Shown: one piece after another, positions 35,113 to 46,677 of the stretch
Numbering within the stretch: the stretch's first letter is position 1
Layout of the letters: every line of letters starts with the position of its first letter
Source of the DNA: Russula earlei
Taxonomy: Eukaryota > Basidiomycota > Agaricomycetes > Russulales > Russulaceae
Assembly (NCBI GenBank): GCA_025769875.1
Contig: JAGFNK010000014.1
Location: 1 to 64,000, forward strand
Direction: 5' to 3'
DNA length: 64,000 nucleotides
Translations under genes and position numbers: made by a program
The notes under the pieces: generated by a model
The model's database searches: none
Seen by the model: the letters and a program-made list of their open reading frames with translations, nothing else
Told to the model about the DNA's origin: nothing

Positions 35113-36290
35113 CTTGTAAGGTGTGTGAGTCTGCTGACCCAAAACCTCATGTGACTTGTATCAGCACCTTGCACCTCCCACGCTTCGCATCCTCACACAC
35201 ACACTCTCTGGTCTTTCATCCCTTGTCCCACTCCTTCCAACTATCATCACTCCTTTCTCCCTCTTTCTCCCTCCATCTTGTGTTCCCCTTTCAACGTCAT
35301 TCCCTTGCATTGCCCACTCTACACCCAGCAACAGCAACAATGGCTCAGTTTGATTGCCTCCGACATCACTCACCTCGCCACTCAATGCCTTCCTTGTTGG
35401 TCTTGAAGTTGGAGCTCGGCTCCTCCAAGCATCGACCTATGGCACAACATCATCACTGTTTGCCCGTGTCTCACCCTCCTTTGTTGTCATCCATCCCCTC
35501 TGCCACTAGTCTCCTCCACCTGTGTCACTCTTCCCTTCCCCTCATCATTATGCTCTTGCCCCTCATTGAACCCCTTTCATTGGGTGCTTGCTCCTCTGCA
35601 AAAAGGCTATGAATCACTCTCCTCACCCCTGCCTCGCGTCTATGCATGGACCAGTATGACATCTTCATCTTCATCATCACCACTCTACCCAAGGGCTTGC
35701 TGCCCATAGCATCTTGCCCCCTTCATCATCATCACACCACCCCACGCTTGTGGACTCACAGTCAGAGGGATAGGATCTTGGTATGCTCTTGACTGGTATA
35801 CTGTACTGCTACCAATTCCCATCCTGCTTCGTTTACTTACCCTCCAATTTCACTAAACATTGCCTCATTCCAGTTAGTGTAGAATGTCTTATGCCTTGAT
35901 TCTGGTTTGTGTTCCATTGTGACATCATACTCGCCTACTTACTCATCTTGTCTCACATCCTCTATCCCTCTGCTTGCTTGATTACCTGCTTTTCCTCTGC
36001 CTTTGCTGCAGTATTTAAGGACTGGTAGCTACAGTCTCAAATGACAGTTAGTGGGCAGTCTTCTGCTCCCCTTTTGCCCCCTTTGTCTGTCAGTGAGAAC
36101 AACTCCTCACTTGAAAGCCCCTTTCACCTTTCAAAACTTCTCTTCATGCACATGAAGTATCCAGTGCTCATGCCCGAGGGACAGCTCTACTCTTGGTCAA
36201 TCTCAGTTCCTCCCCACCCTCAGATCAAGTCCCAAGAACCTCACATGCCCCATGGTGGCTCACTTCACTCTGCAGCAGGGCTGACTAATG
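35113..36290 (+). repeat. Unclassified repeat, family 2, copy 2 (inside the hAT relic)
   Basis: Homologous in patches to 31150-32289 (opposite strand). It separates two parts of the hAT N-terminal coding sequence. Confidence 0.5.
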
Positions 36291-36709
36291 GGATTAGTAT
36301 TGAATGTGTCAAATGGGTGTCAAAGAATTTGAGAAGCTTCCACATCATTGAGGATGAGGAGTTCATTTGTATGATGAAGACAGGGCAACTGAGTTATCGG
36401 ATTCCAAATACAAAGATGGTGGAAAATGATGTTCTCATCATCTTTCATCATGTTAAGGATTGCATAGCTGAAATGGTGCAGGTCAGTGTCAATTCCTTTT
36501 TTGAATTTGTTTGATAACTCATGATGATCCAGAACTATGACAGCTGCTTGAACTTTGCTACAGATGCATGGATGTCACCAAACAACCAAGCATTTATTGC
36601 TCTGTCTGTCCACTTTGAAAATAAAGGCATACCAATGTGCCTGCTTCTGGATGTTGTAGAGCTCCTGATATCCCACACTGGACTGATTCTTGCTACTGCA
36701 TTTGCAAGG

Positions 36710-37677
36710 TGTCATGAACCATTTCCCAGAGAGGGCCCTTGAAGGACCCTTCCTTATGAGAGGAAACCTAGCCTCTATGGTGTCACCCTGTTCACACAGA
36801 CAAAAGGGGTGAGTAGAGGTGTCCACAATATCGCGCGCACATTGTCGCATGAGCAATTCTCGGCACAATCGACATACAGCAAGCCCCACTTAATGGCAAC
36901 CCTTTTAGCAATAAAGGACAGTACTATAGCCCCCCTAAGGACCCTTTAGGATGACCCTAAGTGCCCTACAATAGGCACTGATACAATACTAAAAACCCTA
37001 CAATGTGTTATTAGACCGACTCTAATAACTATAGAACGAATCATAAAGCAACACTAAGGATCTTAGTAGGAGTATTAGGGTCGACTCTAAGGACCCTAAT
37101 AGAACTATATAAAGGGCCTTATAGACGACTCTATTCCTTGGACCAAACTACAAGTCCTCAAATGACCAGCCCTAAACTAACTAACAGCAAATGAATCAGG
37201 TGCTTTGCACATGTACTAAAGCAGTGAACATGTGGTCAGTAAGGGCTCTTACTCATCAAGAGAAGCCTTCTTACTCAGCAGCTTAATGAGCATGACTGAG
37301 CATGCTCAGTAAGTGCACCCCAACTTCTTACTCATCACTCTATTGTGCTTGATAACAAGGTTATGACTTGTTCCCTATTTAGCAGTTCTCTTGTAGTATA
37401 TAAGCACTCAATAAAGTAACGGACAGTCCTCAGACTGTCCATTTGTTTATGGCACTCTCCTTCTCTGGGATACTCCTTTAAGGACCATCCATCCCCTTGT
37501 GACCATCCTGGCCTCTTCCCTGCGTGCCTGCTCAACTTTACCAGTAACCATACCACTTTGGCATTTGGTACTACTCTGGACTCTACTCCTTGCGCACATG
37601 GTCTTGGATGTCTATCGACTTGTCTTTGAGCTAATCCCTTGCTCTTGAACTGGATAGTTCAACAGTGAGTCCTGACA
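36710..37677 (+). repeat. Solo-LTR family 1, copy C
   Basis: 968 bp, TGTCA...TGACA, flanked by CAAGG at 36705-36709 and 37678-37682. It lies within the hAT core: coding sequence stops at ATAFA and resumes with LDEFG directly after it. Confidence 0.92.
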
Positions 37678-39334
37678 CAAGGGTTCTTGATGAGTTTGGC
37701 ATTTCAGACAAGGCATTTATTTCATTGGATATCTGATTCAGTCAAATCTCATGGCAGATCACAATAGATTCTATGTGTCACATGTGATAATGTAAGCACA
37801 AACAATGCCATGGTGTCAGCCCTGGCAGACATTATTACTGTGGTCCAGTTGATCGCATGTGATGTCTTGCTCACATCATCAATCTGGTAGTACAAGTCAT
37901 CCTGCATCAATTTGATAAGCCAAAAAAGAAAAAGAAGCACACCAACCAAAAGCAACAAAGTGAGAAAGCTCATGAACAGCATCAGGAGCTGGAATATGAC
38001 TCAGATACTGAGAAGGAGGGCAATGAAGAGGAGGAGGGTGAGATGGACAAGATGGGTATCGGGGATGGGGATGATGACATGGTGGATGGTATGGAAGCTG
38101 CCATGAAACAAGACAAGGTGTTGGCAGATGAACACATCAAGTCAATAAGACAAGCCTTATCAAAGGTAAGTTCATGGCCACCTTATCTCCTCCACCTTAA
38201 CATGACTCAACTTGACTCTGTCATTGTTTGGGGTATTGCATCATGCCAATGATGTTCAGCTTCACCAACTCTCAAACCAAATCAAAAACTCATCAATGTT
38301 GATCCTCCCTCATTGGAAAGAGGCCATCAAAGAGCTCACACCAACATCAGACAAGAACCTCACAGTTCACAAGATGCCTCGGGATGTATGCACATGGTGG
38401 AATTCAATGTACAATATGCTAAAGTTTGCATACAAGTATCAGGAAGTAGTCACCAAGATCACTAGCAAATGGAGTCTCAAGCTTTGGAAGTATGAACTAT
38501 CAGAGGGTGAGTGGGATTTGGTGAAGGAGCTCCAGGACTGCCTCAAGGTACAGGCAAGTGATTATGTGCTTTGACTACTATGCTAATGGCAGTATGGTGT
38601 GCTTAGGTCTTTAAATCACTAACACTGGTGTTTTCAAGTGACATGCCCTGCCTCACAATTGTCATCCCTGCCATGGACCATATGCATTCTGAGCTACAGT
38701 CTATGAATTCTAGCTACAAAAAACATGGACCAGCACTTTGCATGATGCTCACACTTGGTTTAAACTTGCTTGACAAGTACAACTCCTTGATGGACCATTC
38801 AGAGGTCTATCAGATTGCAATCAGTATGTTGTCTTATCTTACACACATAAATTTTGACTTCCAATATTATAGTCCTCCATCCACATTACAAATTATGGTA
38901 CTTTGAAAAGCATGAATGAGATGAGGAGTGGATTAGAGCAGCTAAGAGGATTATCCATGATGAGTTCAAAAGTACATATAGCAACTATATAATCCTCAAG
39001 ACATCAGCAGCTCACCCATCCAAAAAATCCAAGTTGAAGGTTTGTGACACATATTCAGTATGACCTATTTGATGAGTATCTAATACTATCACCCCTCTGC
39101 AGTGCAAGAACATTGACAGTGACTCAGATGAGGATGGTCAGAGCTCAGCCATGAGTTCCTCAGAGGAGGAAGACTTCATGACTGAAGTAGATTGATACCT
39201 TTTGATGGCACAAGTCAAGGATGTTGATGACCCACTATCTTGGTGGTATGAGAACCGAGGAACATATCCCTGTTTATGGCACATGGCAAGGGACTATCTC
39301 ACCATCCCTGGTTTGTCAAATCTTTGACAGTAAT

Positions 39335-40296
39335 TGTCATGAACCATTTCCCAGAGAGGGCCCTAGAAGGACCCTTCCTTATTAGAGGAAACCCAGCCTC
39401 TATGATTCCACCCTGTTCACATGGACAAAAGGGGTGAGTAGAGGTGTCCACAATATCATGCACACATTGTCGCACAATTCATTCTAGGCACAATCAACAT
39501 ACAGCAAGCCCTACTTAGTGACAACCCTTCTAGCAATATAAGACAGTTTCATAGGCTCCCTAAAGACCCTTTATGACAACCCAAAGTGCTCTACAATAGA
39601 CACTAACAGAGATACTATAGGCCCTATAACACATTATTAGACTAACTCTAATAACCTTAGAACAAACTATAATGCAATACTAAGGACCTTAATAGAAGTA
39701 TTAGGGTTGACTCTAAGGACCCTAATAGAACTATATAAGGGGCCTTATGGACAACTCTACTCCCTGAACCAAACTACAAGTCCTCAGATGACCAGCCCTA
39801 AACTAACTAACAGTAAATGAATCGGGTGCTTTGCACATGTACTCTAACCTATAAACATGTGGACACTAAAGGCTCTTACTCATCAAATGAGCCTTCTTAC
39901 TCAGCAGCTTACTGAGCATGACTGAGCATGCTCAGTAAGCATACTCAGACTTCTTACTCATCCAACAAGTGTGCTTGATAACAAGGTGATGACTTGTTCC
40001 TTATTTAGCAGTTCTCTTGTAGTATATAAGCACTCAATAAAGTATCAGACAGTCTTCAGATTGTCCATTTGAATTGCGGCACTCTATTATGGAGGGTACT
40101 CCTTTAGGACCACCCTATCTAGCACACTCTGGCTCTCTCTTCATGATCACCTCTCACAACCCATACCAGTTCCTCTCTGGTACTTGTTACTCGTTTGGAC
40201 TATACTCTTTGCTAACTTCATCTTGGAACTCAGTCAACTCATCTCTGAGTTCTTACCTTGCTCTTGAACAGGATTGTTCAACAGTGAGTCTTGACA
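39335..40296 (+). repeat. Solo-LTR family 1, copy D
   Basis: 962 bp, TGTCA...TGACA. The flanks GTAAT and GTAGC agree only in three of five bases, so the duplication has mutated or the copy arose by recombination. It lies at the truncated 3' end of the hAT relic. Confidence 0.85.
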
Positions 40297-40804
40297 GTAG
40301 CATGGCAAACCCATACCCTTACACCAAGGGTACAGGTATAAACAGGTACAGGTCAGGGTCCTTGGATTTTTACCTGTGGGTTACCCATGGCAAACACCAG
40401 GCCAGTGATGATGAAGCAGCCTGTAGCTGCTGCTCATACATATGGTCTAATTGGTCTTGTACTGGCCAACTTGACTGCCTGTAACATGGCCTGATGGTGA
40501 TGGACCAGATCTAGTTGATTGTTTCTACAAGTCTATGCTCTCAAACATTCAACCTCTGCCCTCTGCCATGACAGAAGGTGTGATGCAGGCATGACCCCCA
40601 GCTAAAATATTCCTCAAAAATGACTTGACAGACCTCCATTTTTTTTAATAGAATGGCATTAATGGCACTCAATAGTATAAATACAAAGTTTTAAATGGAG
40701 TTGTTCAAGCAGATACAGTGGAAAATGAAATTAGCAAGATGGTGATCAATTGGCAAGTTCCTGATCTTCAATCTTCACCTGCAGTATATTGGCATCTTTA
40801 CAGG
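40297..40804. other. No gene recognised
   Basis: AT-rich spacer between solo LTR D and SSP copy 3; it includes a short GGTACAGGTATAAACAGG-type repeat near 40329. Confidence 0.5.
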
Positions 40805-41201
40805 TCACGGCCCGGCATTCTTTTCACCCTTGGTGGTACTTTCTGGTCGAACCGGGCCGAGATAGATGAAAATCAGCTTCTGGAGTCGTTGTTTCTTCGT
40901 CATCATGTTTCGTTTTCTATCATGATCCCTAAACGCCTCTTGCCGCTGCGCCCATGACGGCGACGGCGGCTTCGATATTACTCGTTCCTGAGTCGAGGGC
41001 CCTCCTGAATCCGACTGCGCGTGCTTCGAGTCTTTGAAAGGGCCTGCAGGACTTCCGGACGTTCCATCTCCTCTACAAGGTAAAGTAAACTTTGAAGAGG
41101 AAAGAGGATTTGAAGAGGTGGGCGTACCCTCCAGGAAGTGCGAACGATGGAATGATGCCAACGGCGAGCCAGAATATTGCGAATACGGTGCTGGTACGCA
41201 T
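40805..41201 (-). CDS. Small secreted protein family, copy 3
   Basis: Model: exon 41201-41128, intron 41127-41073 (GTACGC...TTGTAG), exon 41072-40805; 342 nt, 113 residues. The signal peptide begins MRTSTVFAIFWLAVGI and ends ALPGG. The mature protein begins DGTSGSPAGPFKDSKHAQ and continues Ser/Gln/Arg/Lys-rich with a basic RKRNMMTKKQRLQK segment and no cysteine. Its 5' half is nearly identical to copy 4, while the C-terminal half is different. Unspliced, the frame hits a stop at the intron's 3' end, so the intron is required. No function is recognised. Confidence 0.68.
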
Positions 41202-42510
41202 TTTTACTTATGCGTTGGACTGTGGATTTATGAACTGAAGCTTGTCAAAGATGGATGAGACCGCGGCGTATAAATGTAGAGAGATTCACGGCAACGAGTA
41301 CCTGCTCGTATGATGTGAATGTGAGCACAGCTGGAGCGAATCATTTTCTGTAGGCATTGGCTTTATACTCTGGTGAGCCCCTGCCCTCTTTGCAAATTCC
41401 GGATCAGAATTGGTGGAGCAACATTCAATCCGCATCAAGTCGCATCATGATCATCTAGTGTTGATATATAACTGATGCTTGGAAGAAATGAGTGGGCGCG
41501 TAGAAGCCTTGAAATAATCGATCATCAAGTGGTTGAACCTCATTTAGTCTAAAGACCGTGGACTTCAAATCTGCGATGTTCGTGTATCAAACGGGGCAGG
41601 CGACCATCGGCGCTTTATAGTCAGTTGTCTCCCGAGGATGTAATCGCAGCGCCTGGTAAGTCAAGTCTTTATATGAAACGAATGGTGTATCTTCGGCTCA
41701 ATTTACAATGCTAGTCGGTCTTCGTGCACACGAAAGCGACATACGTATCCCAGTGCTTCCCGTTCATGAGGCGTCAGAACGCCAGGACGGTTGGATGTCC
41801 AGGTTGGGATTCGGTTTCCGTCGTTGGTCAGGCCGTCGCGGAAAAAGCAACGTCTGTGCAACTCCATTCCCGAAGAACGTGCCGTCGTATGTTTACTGTT
41901 GTAGCGCGCCCGGAAGGGGGAACGCTTGGGTTCGTGATGCAAGACCGAGGGCAGAGGATAGATGAAAGGTTAGCGATGAGGGATCCAAAGCAAGTGGTTC
42001 ACAGGCCGAGAACGCGGGGTAAACCGAGGATTGAATCGTGGACGAGGGAGGCTTTTACAAAGGGGAGACGAAACTAACGAGCGAGTACGAAGGCGAGGCG
42101 AAAACAGAGGCGATATTTGAGGCGAATACAAAGGCTGTTGTCGAGGGAGCTTTCCGAAGGTGATATCGAAGGCGATGATGAGGGTGGACGCGGGAGAGGA
42201 GACAGTTCAGCAAGAACGTCCGCGAGAAACTCACCGTCGCTCGAACAGCACGCTCAAACAAGAGTCGGAGAGAGGAAGACAAACCTAGTATTTCAGAGGC
42301 AATTCGTAGTTCTTATATACCGAACCGAAGGAAGTAGATGAGCTACTCGACGAACGGTGGAATGGGGAGACGGGAACGGGGGATAACAGAGAGAGGAATG
42401 CATACGATGGGACCGGAAGACAAAGGAAACGCGTATCGCGTACCAAAGGCAAGCGGCAGCGGAAGTATAGTATGAGATACATAGGGCAAACGAGGCGGGC
42501 GTATGAATGG
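40940..42510. repeat. Tandem duplication, unit 1
   Basis: Matches 42750-44350 in the same orientation at an offset of about 1806-1812 bp. It includes SSP copy 3 exon 1, its promoter, and the following ~1.1 kb of purine-rich DNA. Confidence 0.85.
41202..41375 (-). promoter_or_regulatory. Conserved promoter block of SSP copy 3
   Basis: TATAAAG at 41361-41367 on the minus strand, 160 bp from the ATG; the block is nearly identical in copies 2 and 4. Confidence 0.65.
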
Positions 42511-42552
42511 AAAATTGAAACTGGGAGATCGTACCAGTGAATCCGACACCAT

Positions 42553-43007
42553 CTACAAGAAGTCCGCGACGCGGGGGTGGAAGAGACGTCGGCGAATTGG
42601 CAGCCTTCGGCCCAGCTTGCAGCTCACGGCCCGGTATTCTTTTTCGGTCGCCACCGAGCCCAATCCGGAACCTTCGGACTTTGCACGTACACTTCGCACG
42701 AGAAACTGACTCCTGAATTTCTTCTTCTTCGGATTCCTAACCGGCTCTTGCTCCTCCGCCCGTGACGGCGACTGCAGCTTCAAATTTGCTCGTTCCTGAG
42801 AGGGCCCTCCTGAACCCGACTGCGCGTGCTTCGAGTCTCCGAAAGGGCCTGCAGGATTTCCGGACGTTCCATCTCCTCTGCAAGGTAAAGTAAACTTTGA
42901 GCAGGGAGAGAGGACTTGAAGAGGTGGGCGTACCCTCCAGGAAGTGCGAACGATGGAATGATGCCAACGGCGAGCCAGAATATTGCGAATACGGTGCTGG
43001 TGCGCAT
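42553..43007 (-). CDS. Small secreted protein family, copy 4
   Basis: Model: exon 43007-42934, intron 42933-42878 (GTACGC...TTGCAG), exon 42877-42553; 399 nt, 132 residues. Signal peptide as in copy 3. The mature part begins DGTSGNPAGPFGDSKHAQ and is rich in Ser, Arg, Lys and Glu. A dibasic-rich segment PVRNPKKKKFRSQF and a C-terminus RRLPIRRRLFHPRVADFL make it strongly basic. No cysteines and no known domain. It is the longest of the four members. Secretion is inferred from the signal peptide; nothing else about function can be said. Confidence 0.68.
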
Positions 43008-44350
43008 TTTTACTTATGCGTTGGACTGTGGATTTATGAACTGAAGCTTGTCAAAGATGGATGAGACCTGCGGCGTATAAATGTAGAGAGATTCACGGCA
43101 ACGAGTACCTGCTCGTATGATGTGAATGTGAGCACAGCTGGAGCCAATCATTTTCTGTAGGCATTGGCTTTATACTCTGGTGAGCTCCTGCCCTCTTGCA
43201 AATTCCGGATCAGAATCGGTGGAGCATATCCCATCCCCATCAAGTCGCATCATCTAGTTTTGATATACAACTGCTGATGCTTGCAAGAAATGAGTGAGCG
43301 CGTAGAAGCCCTTGAAATAATCGATCATCAAGTGGTTGAACACCGTTCAGTCTAAAGAGACCGTGCATTTCAAATCTGCGATGTTCGTGTATCAGGGGCA
43401 CCGCGACCATCGGCGCTTCATAGTCAGTTGTCTCCCAAGGATGTAATCGTAGCGACTAGTGAGTCAAGTCTTTATATGAAACGAACGATGTATTCTCGGC
43501 TCGATTTACATGCTAGCCGGTCTTCGTGCACACGAAAGCGACATACGTATCCCAGGTGCTTCCCGTTCATGAGGCGTCATAGGGCCAGGACGGTTGGACG
43601 TCCAGGTTGAGATTCGGTGCCCGTCATTGGTCAGGCCATCGCGGAAAAAGCAACGTCTGTGCAATTCCATTCCGAGTCCCAAAGAAAGTGCCGTCGTAAG
43701 TTTACTGTTGTAGCGTACCCCGGGGAACGCTTGAGTTCGTGATGCAAGACCGAGGGCAGAGGATAACTGAAAGGTTAGCAACGAGGGATCCAAAGCAAGT
43801 GGTTCGCAGGCGGCAAAAGCGAGAACGCGGGGGAGACCGAGGATAAAATCGTGGACGAGGGAGGCTTTACAAGGGGAAGACGAGACTAACGAGCGAGTAC
43901 GAAGGCGAGACGACAACAGAGGCGATAGCCGAGGCGAATACAAAGGTGTTGTCGAGGGTGCTTTCCGACGGTGATATCGAAGGCGATGAGAGGGCGGACG
44001 CGGGAGAAGAGACAGTACAGCAAGGACGTCCGTGAGAAACACACTGTCGCTCGAACAGCACGCTCAAACAAGAGTCGGAGAGAGGAAGACAAACCTAGTA
44101 TTTCAGAGGCAATTCGTAAGTCCTTACATATCGAACCGAAGGAAGTAGATGAGCTACTCGACGAACGGTGGAATGGGGAGACGGGAACGGGGGATAACAG
44201 AGAGAGGAATGCATACGATGAGACCGAAGACAAAGGAAACGCGTATCAAACCTATCGTGGGGTGAAACCGATCAATGGTATCAAAGGCAAGCAGGAGCGG
44301 AAGTATAGTATGAAATACATAGGGCAAACGAGGCGGGCGTATGAAATGGG
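42750..44350. repeat. Tandem duplication, unit 2
   Basis: Second copy of 40940-42510, with small indels. It carries SSP copy 4, its promoter (TATAAAG at 43168-43174, minus strand) and the same purine-rich tract. Confidence 0.85.
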
Positions 44351-46677
44351 TGGACGAGGCGAGGGCGAAGGGTGCTTACTCCGAATAGCAACGGCGATGG
44401 CGATCAAGGAGCCAGTGTCAGGTGGACAGGGGCGAGGTTGTGCGATGAAAGGAGACCCAAGACTGGGCAAGATGGTCAAGGCTCAGTCAAAGGCAGCGGG
44501 AGATGATGGTGATGGTGAAAGAGGACACAAGGTAAATGGGCACAATAAGGCAAAGGATGAAAGTTGAGGGCGCAGGAGACGTTGTGTGGCCAAAGACAGG
44601 AAACGAAAGCCCCTATGCTGGCCCAATCATGCAGATGCCATCAGTATATACACAAAGCTTAAAACAAGATCTACCACGATCTTATCTCCTCACACTGCGC
44701 GTTTTAACACCTTCATACTTAAACGTCCAGCACATATCATGCCACGGATATCTAGGCCGTTTTTAGTATTGACGAAAAGTTATGATTCATAGATTTCTTG
44801 AACGCCTCGTAACAGACAATTCGCCCCCTGCTATTGTCCAGCGGATTCATACAATCATACTCTCCCTTAGACGTAGAGCGGGGCGATGCACCACAGAGAG
44901 ATGCGCATACACGACAGTCGGTGTGGCAGGAAAGCGCAAGTTCCGGGTGACAGGAATCTGTGCAGGAAACGTCGTCGAGCAGCCTACCAACGGAATGCCT
45001 GGACATCACCTTGGCATCGACAGCATTTTGACCGAGAACACGCGTGGCGATCGCCTCTGCTATTAGGCTGTGGCTCCGTTCCTTGTATCGTTTGTCCTCT
45101 TGAACGACGAGCAGGAGTCATTGTCACCACGACACAGACATCGATGGTGAGCGGGATGCCCGCTCGCGTGCGTGTCATCCTGGTTCGAGACAACCCAACA
45201 ACGTTAACAAGCAGACGGCAAAATCGTTCACCGCCGACTCCTCCGCTGGCACCGCATCCATCGCCAAAACGCACAAGCTTGAACTTCCAGTCGATCATCA
45301 TATCCAGTCTTGTAAACGAGCACCCGCTGTAGGTGCTTGTTTCCCCAGCAACTCGTTCCAACCGAGCTCTAAATGCAGCTCTTCGTCAGATGCTCGTTAG
45401 CATATTCGTAGAATCTCGCCAGGCATGCCGAGCAACTTGGTTTGTCCTGCCTTTCTTAGCAGGAGTCGTGCATTCCTGCAATCGCTTCTTAGGGCCGTCC
45501 ACAGCCTGTCGGCACATGTCCTATCCACTCGCTTCCACCACAATATTCTCTTTCACTTCTGTTGCTTCAGTCGAAGGATCCGCGCTGGAGCGTGTCCGGG
45601 GACGCGCGTATGAGTTCGTGATGCTGGCTGGGCCAAGAGAAGAGAAGAGAGGGAGGGAGCAAACCCAACGACAAGTTGGGCACCGACGTAACGCGCGAAG
45701 CGAAGGACAAGGGAGGAGGGAGCGTCAGGGGCGACATTGACGATGTGGCTTTCACGCGGGCTTTCTCCGATAGAAGGGAACAGGACAGGAACAAGGAACG
45801 AAGCGATCGAACCAAGAACAGAAGCCGCTCTGTTCAGAGCGTTGTAGGAACTCATCACATCCTGCTAAACAAGGCAGGGACGCTGCAGGACGGCGATTGA
45901 GGGTCGCATACATCGGCGCGCAGGGAGGACCGGGACGTGGGCGGAAGGAGATGATGCTGTGATTGCGTCAGTGGATGAGCGGTGTTGCGTAGTCGAGAGC
46001 GGACGTGTGAGATAAGGCAACGCGACCAGCCAATTGCAACCACCCGTTCATTCTATCAGAAACGACTATATTGTATTGCCAATAGGCCCAATATCCACTG
46101 TTGAGTAACGTTTTGCCCTTATTACTGTATGATTTCGCTGGGTGTTGTCTCCCACAGTCGTACCGTCGATTCCGTAGACCGAGTGGCGATTCTCGAGCGA
46201 ACGTTGCGGACACAGCTTGACGAGAATGTCCCTTGAAGGTGGCAATGTGAGCAACCATCTTGGACAGAAAAACGCGAACGGGCCCCACAAACTCTAATAC
46301 ACGTGGATCCACCAGTGCCTTGGTTCTCGTTCTCGTTCTCAGGCTATCATCCACGCCTACTACTCTTACTCCCATGTTTTCTCATTGGGAGCTTTATCCA
46401 TGCAGGGAGCACCGGCCATAGCATGGGTCCGGCATGCGATATGTGCTGGCCAAGTGGTTGTATTTGAAAGGCGGGCCCTCTCAGTGCCTTTTCACGTCCG
46501 TAACTGGCGATTGCCGCTCACCACTGAGAGTACCTGGGCCCGTGTGTATACAGGTATGTGTCATGACCCTGTGGATGCTCATAAAGAGCGCGGGCGCAAG
46601 TGTGAGGCACAGTGTTTCCCTCTGCCCTTTTATTCTCGGGACACCAGCTGAGGTCGTGGCTGCAACACCCGACGAGG
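44351..46677. other. No supported gene
   Basis: Many overlapping open frames on both strands but none with motifs, spliceable structure or similarity I recognise. The 3' part is upstream of alpha-amylase 1. Confidence 0.45.

Larger units (their letters stand above)
34770..39330 (+). pseudogene. hAT-family transposase relic, interrupted by repeats
   Basis: Pieces in order: a BED-type zinc-finger remnant near 34773-34900 (CGATHCKGK, then HKHAIHCW), an N-terminal piece at 36290-36480 (KWVSKNLRSFHIIEDEEF), then the RNase-H-like core. The core reads LNFATDAWMSPNNQAF and HTGLILATAFA at 36540-36705, and after solo LTR C resumes with LDEFGISDKA at 37686. Further pieces are MPRDVCTWWNSMYNMLKF at 38373 and DPLSWWYENRGTYPCLWHMA at 39230. 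The C-terminal part that normally follows is missing; solo LTR D sits there. Several stops and frame changes make it non-functional. A ~1.2-kb stretch with GT-AG-like ends (35096-36301) containing repeat family 2 splits the N-terminal part. Confidence 0.8.

Noticed and set aside
43971..44567. 198-codon Lys/Arg/Glu/Gly-rich plus-strand frame
   Set aside because: Purine-rich low-complexity DNA that is only partly shared with the other unit of the tandem duplication (where the frame is broken). No domain.
45968..46375. 135-codon minus-strand frame near the amylase locus
   Set aside because: Considered as a transposase scrap because of its basic HTH-like look, but no motif could be matched.
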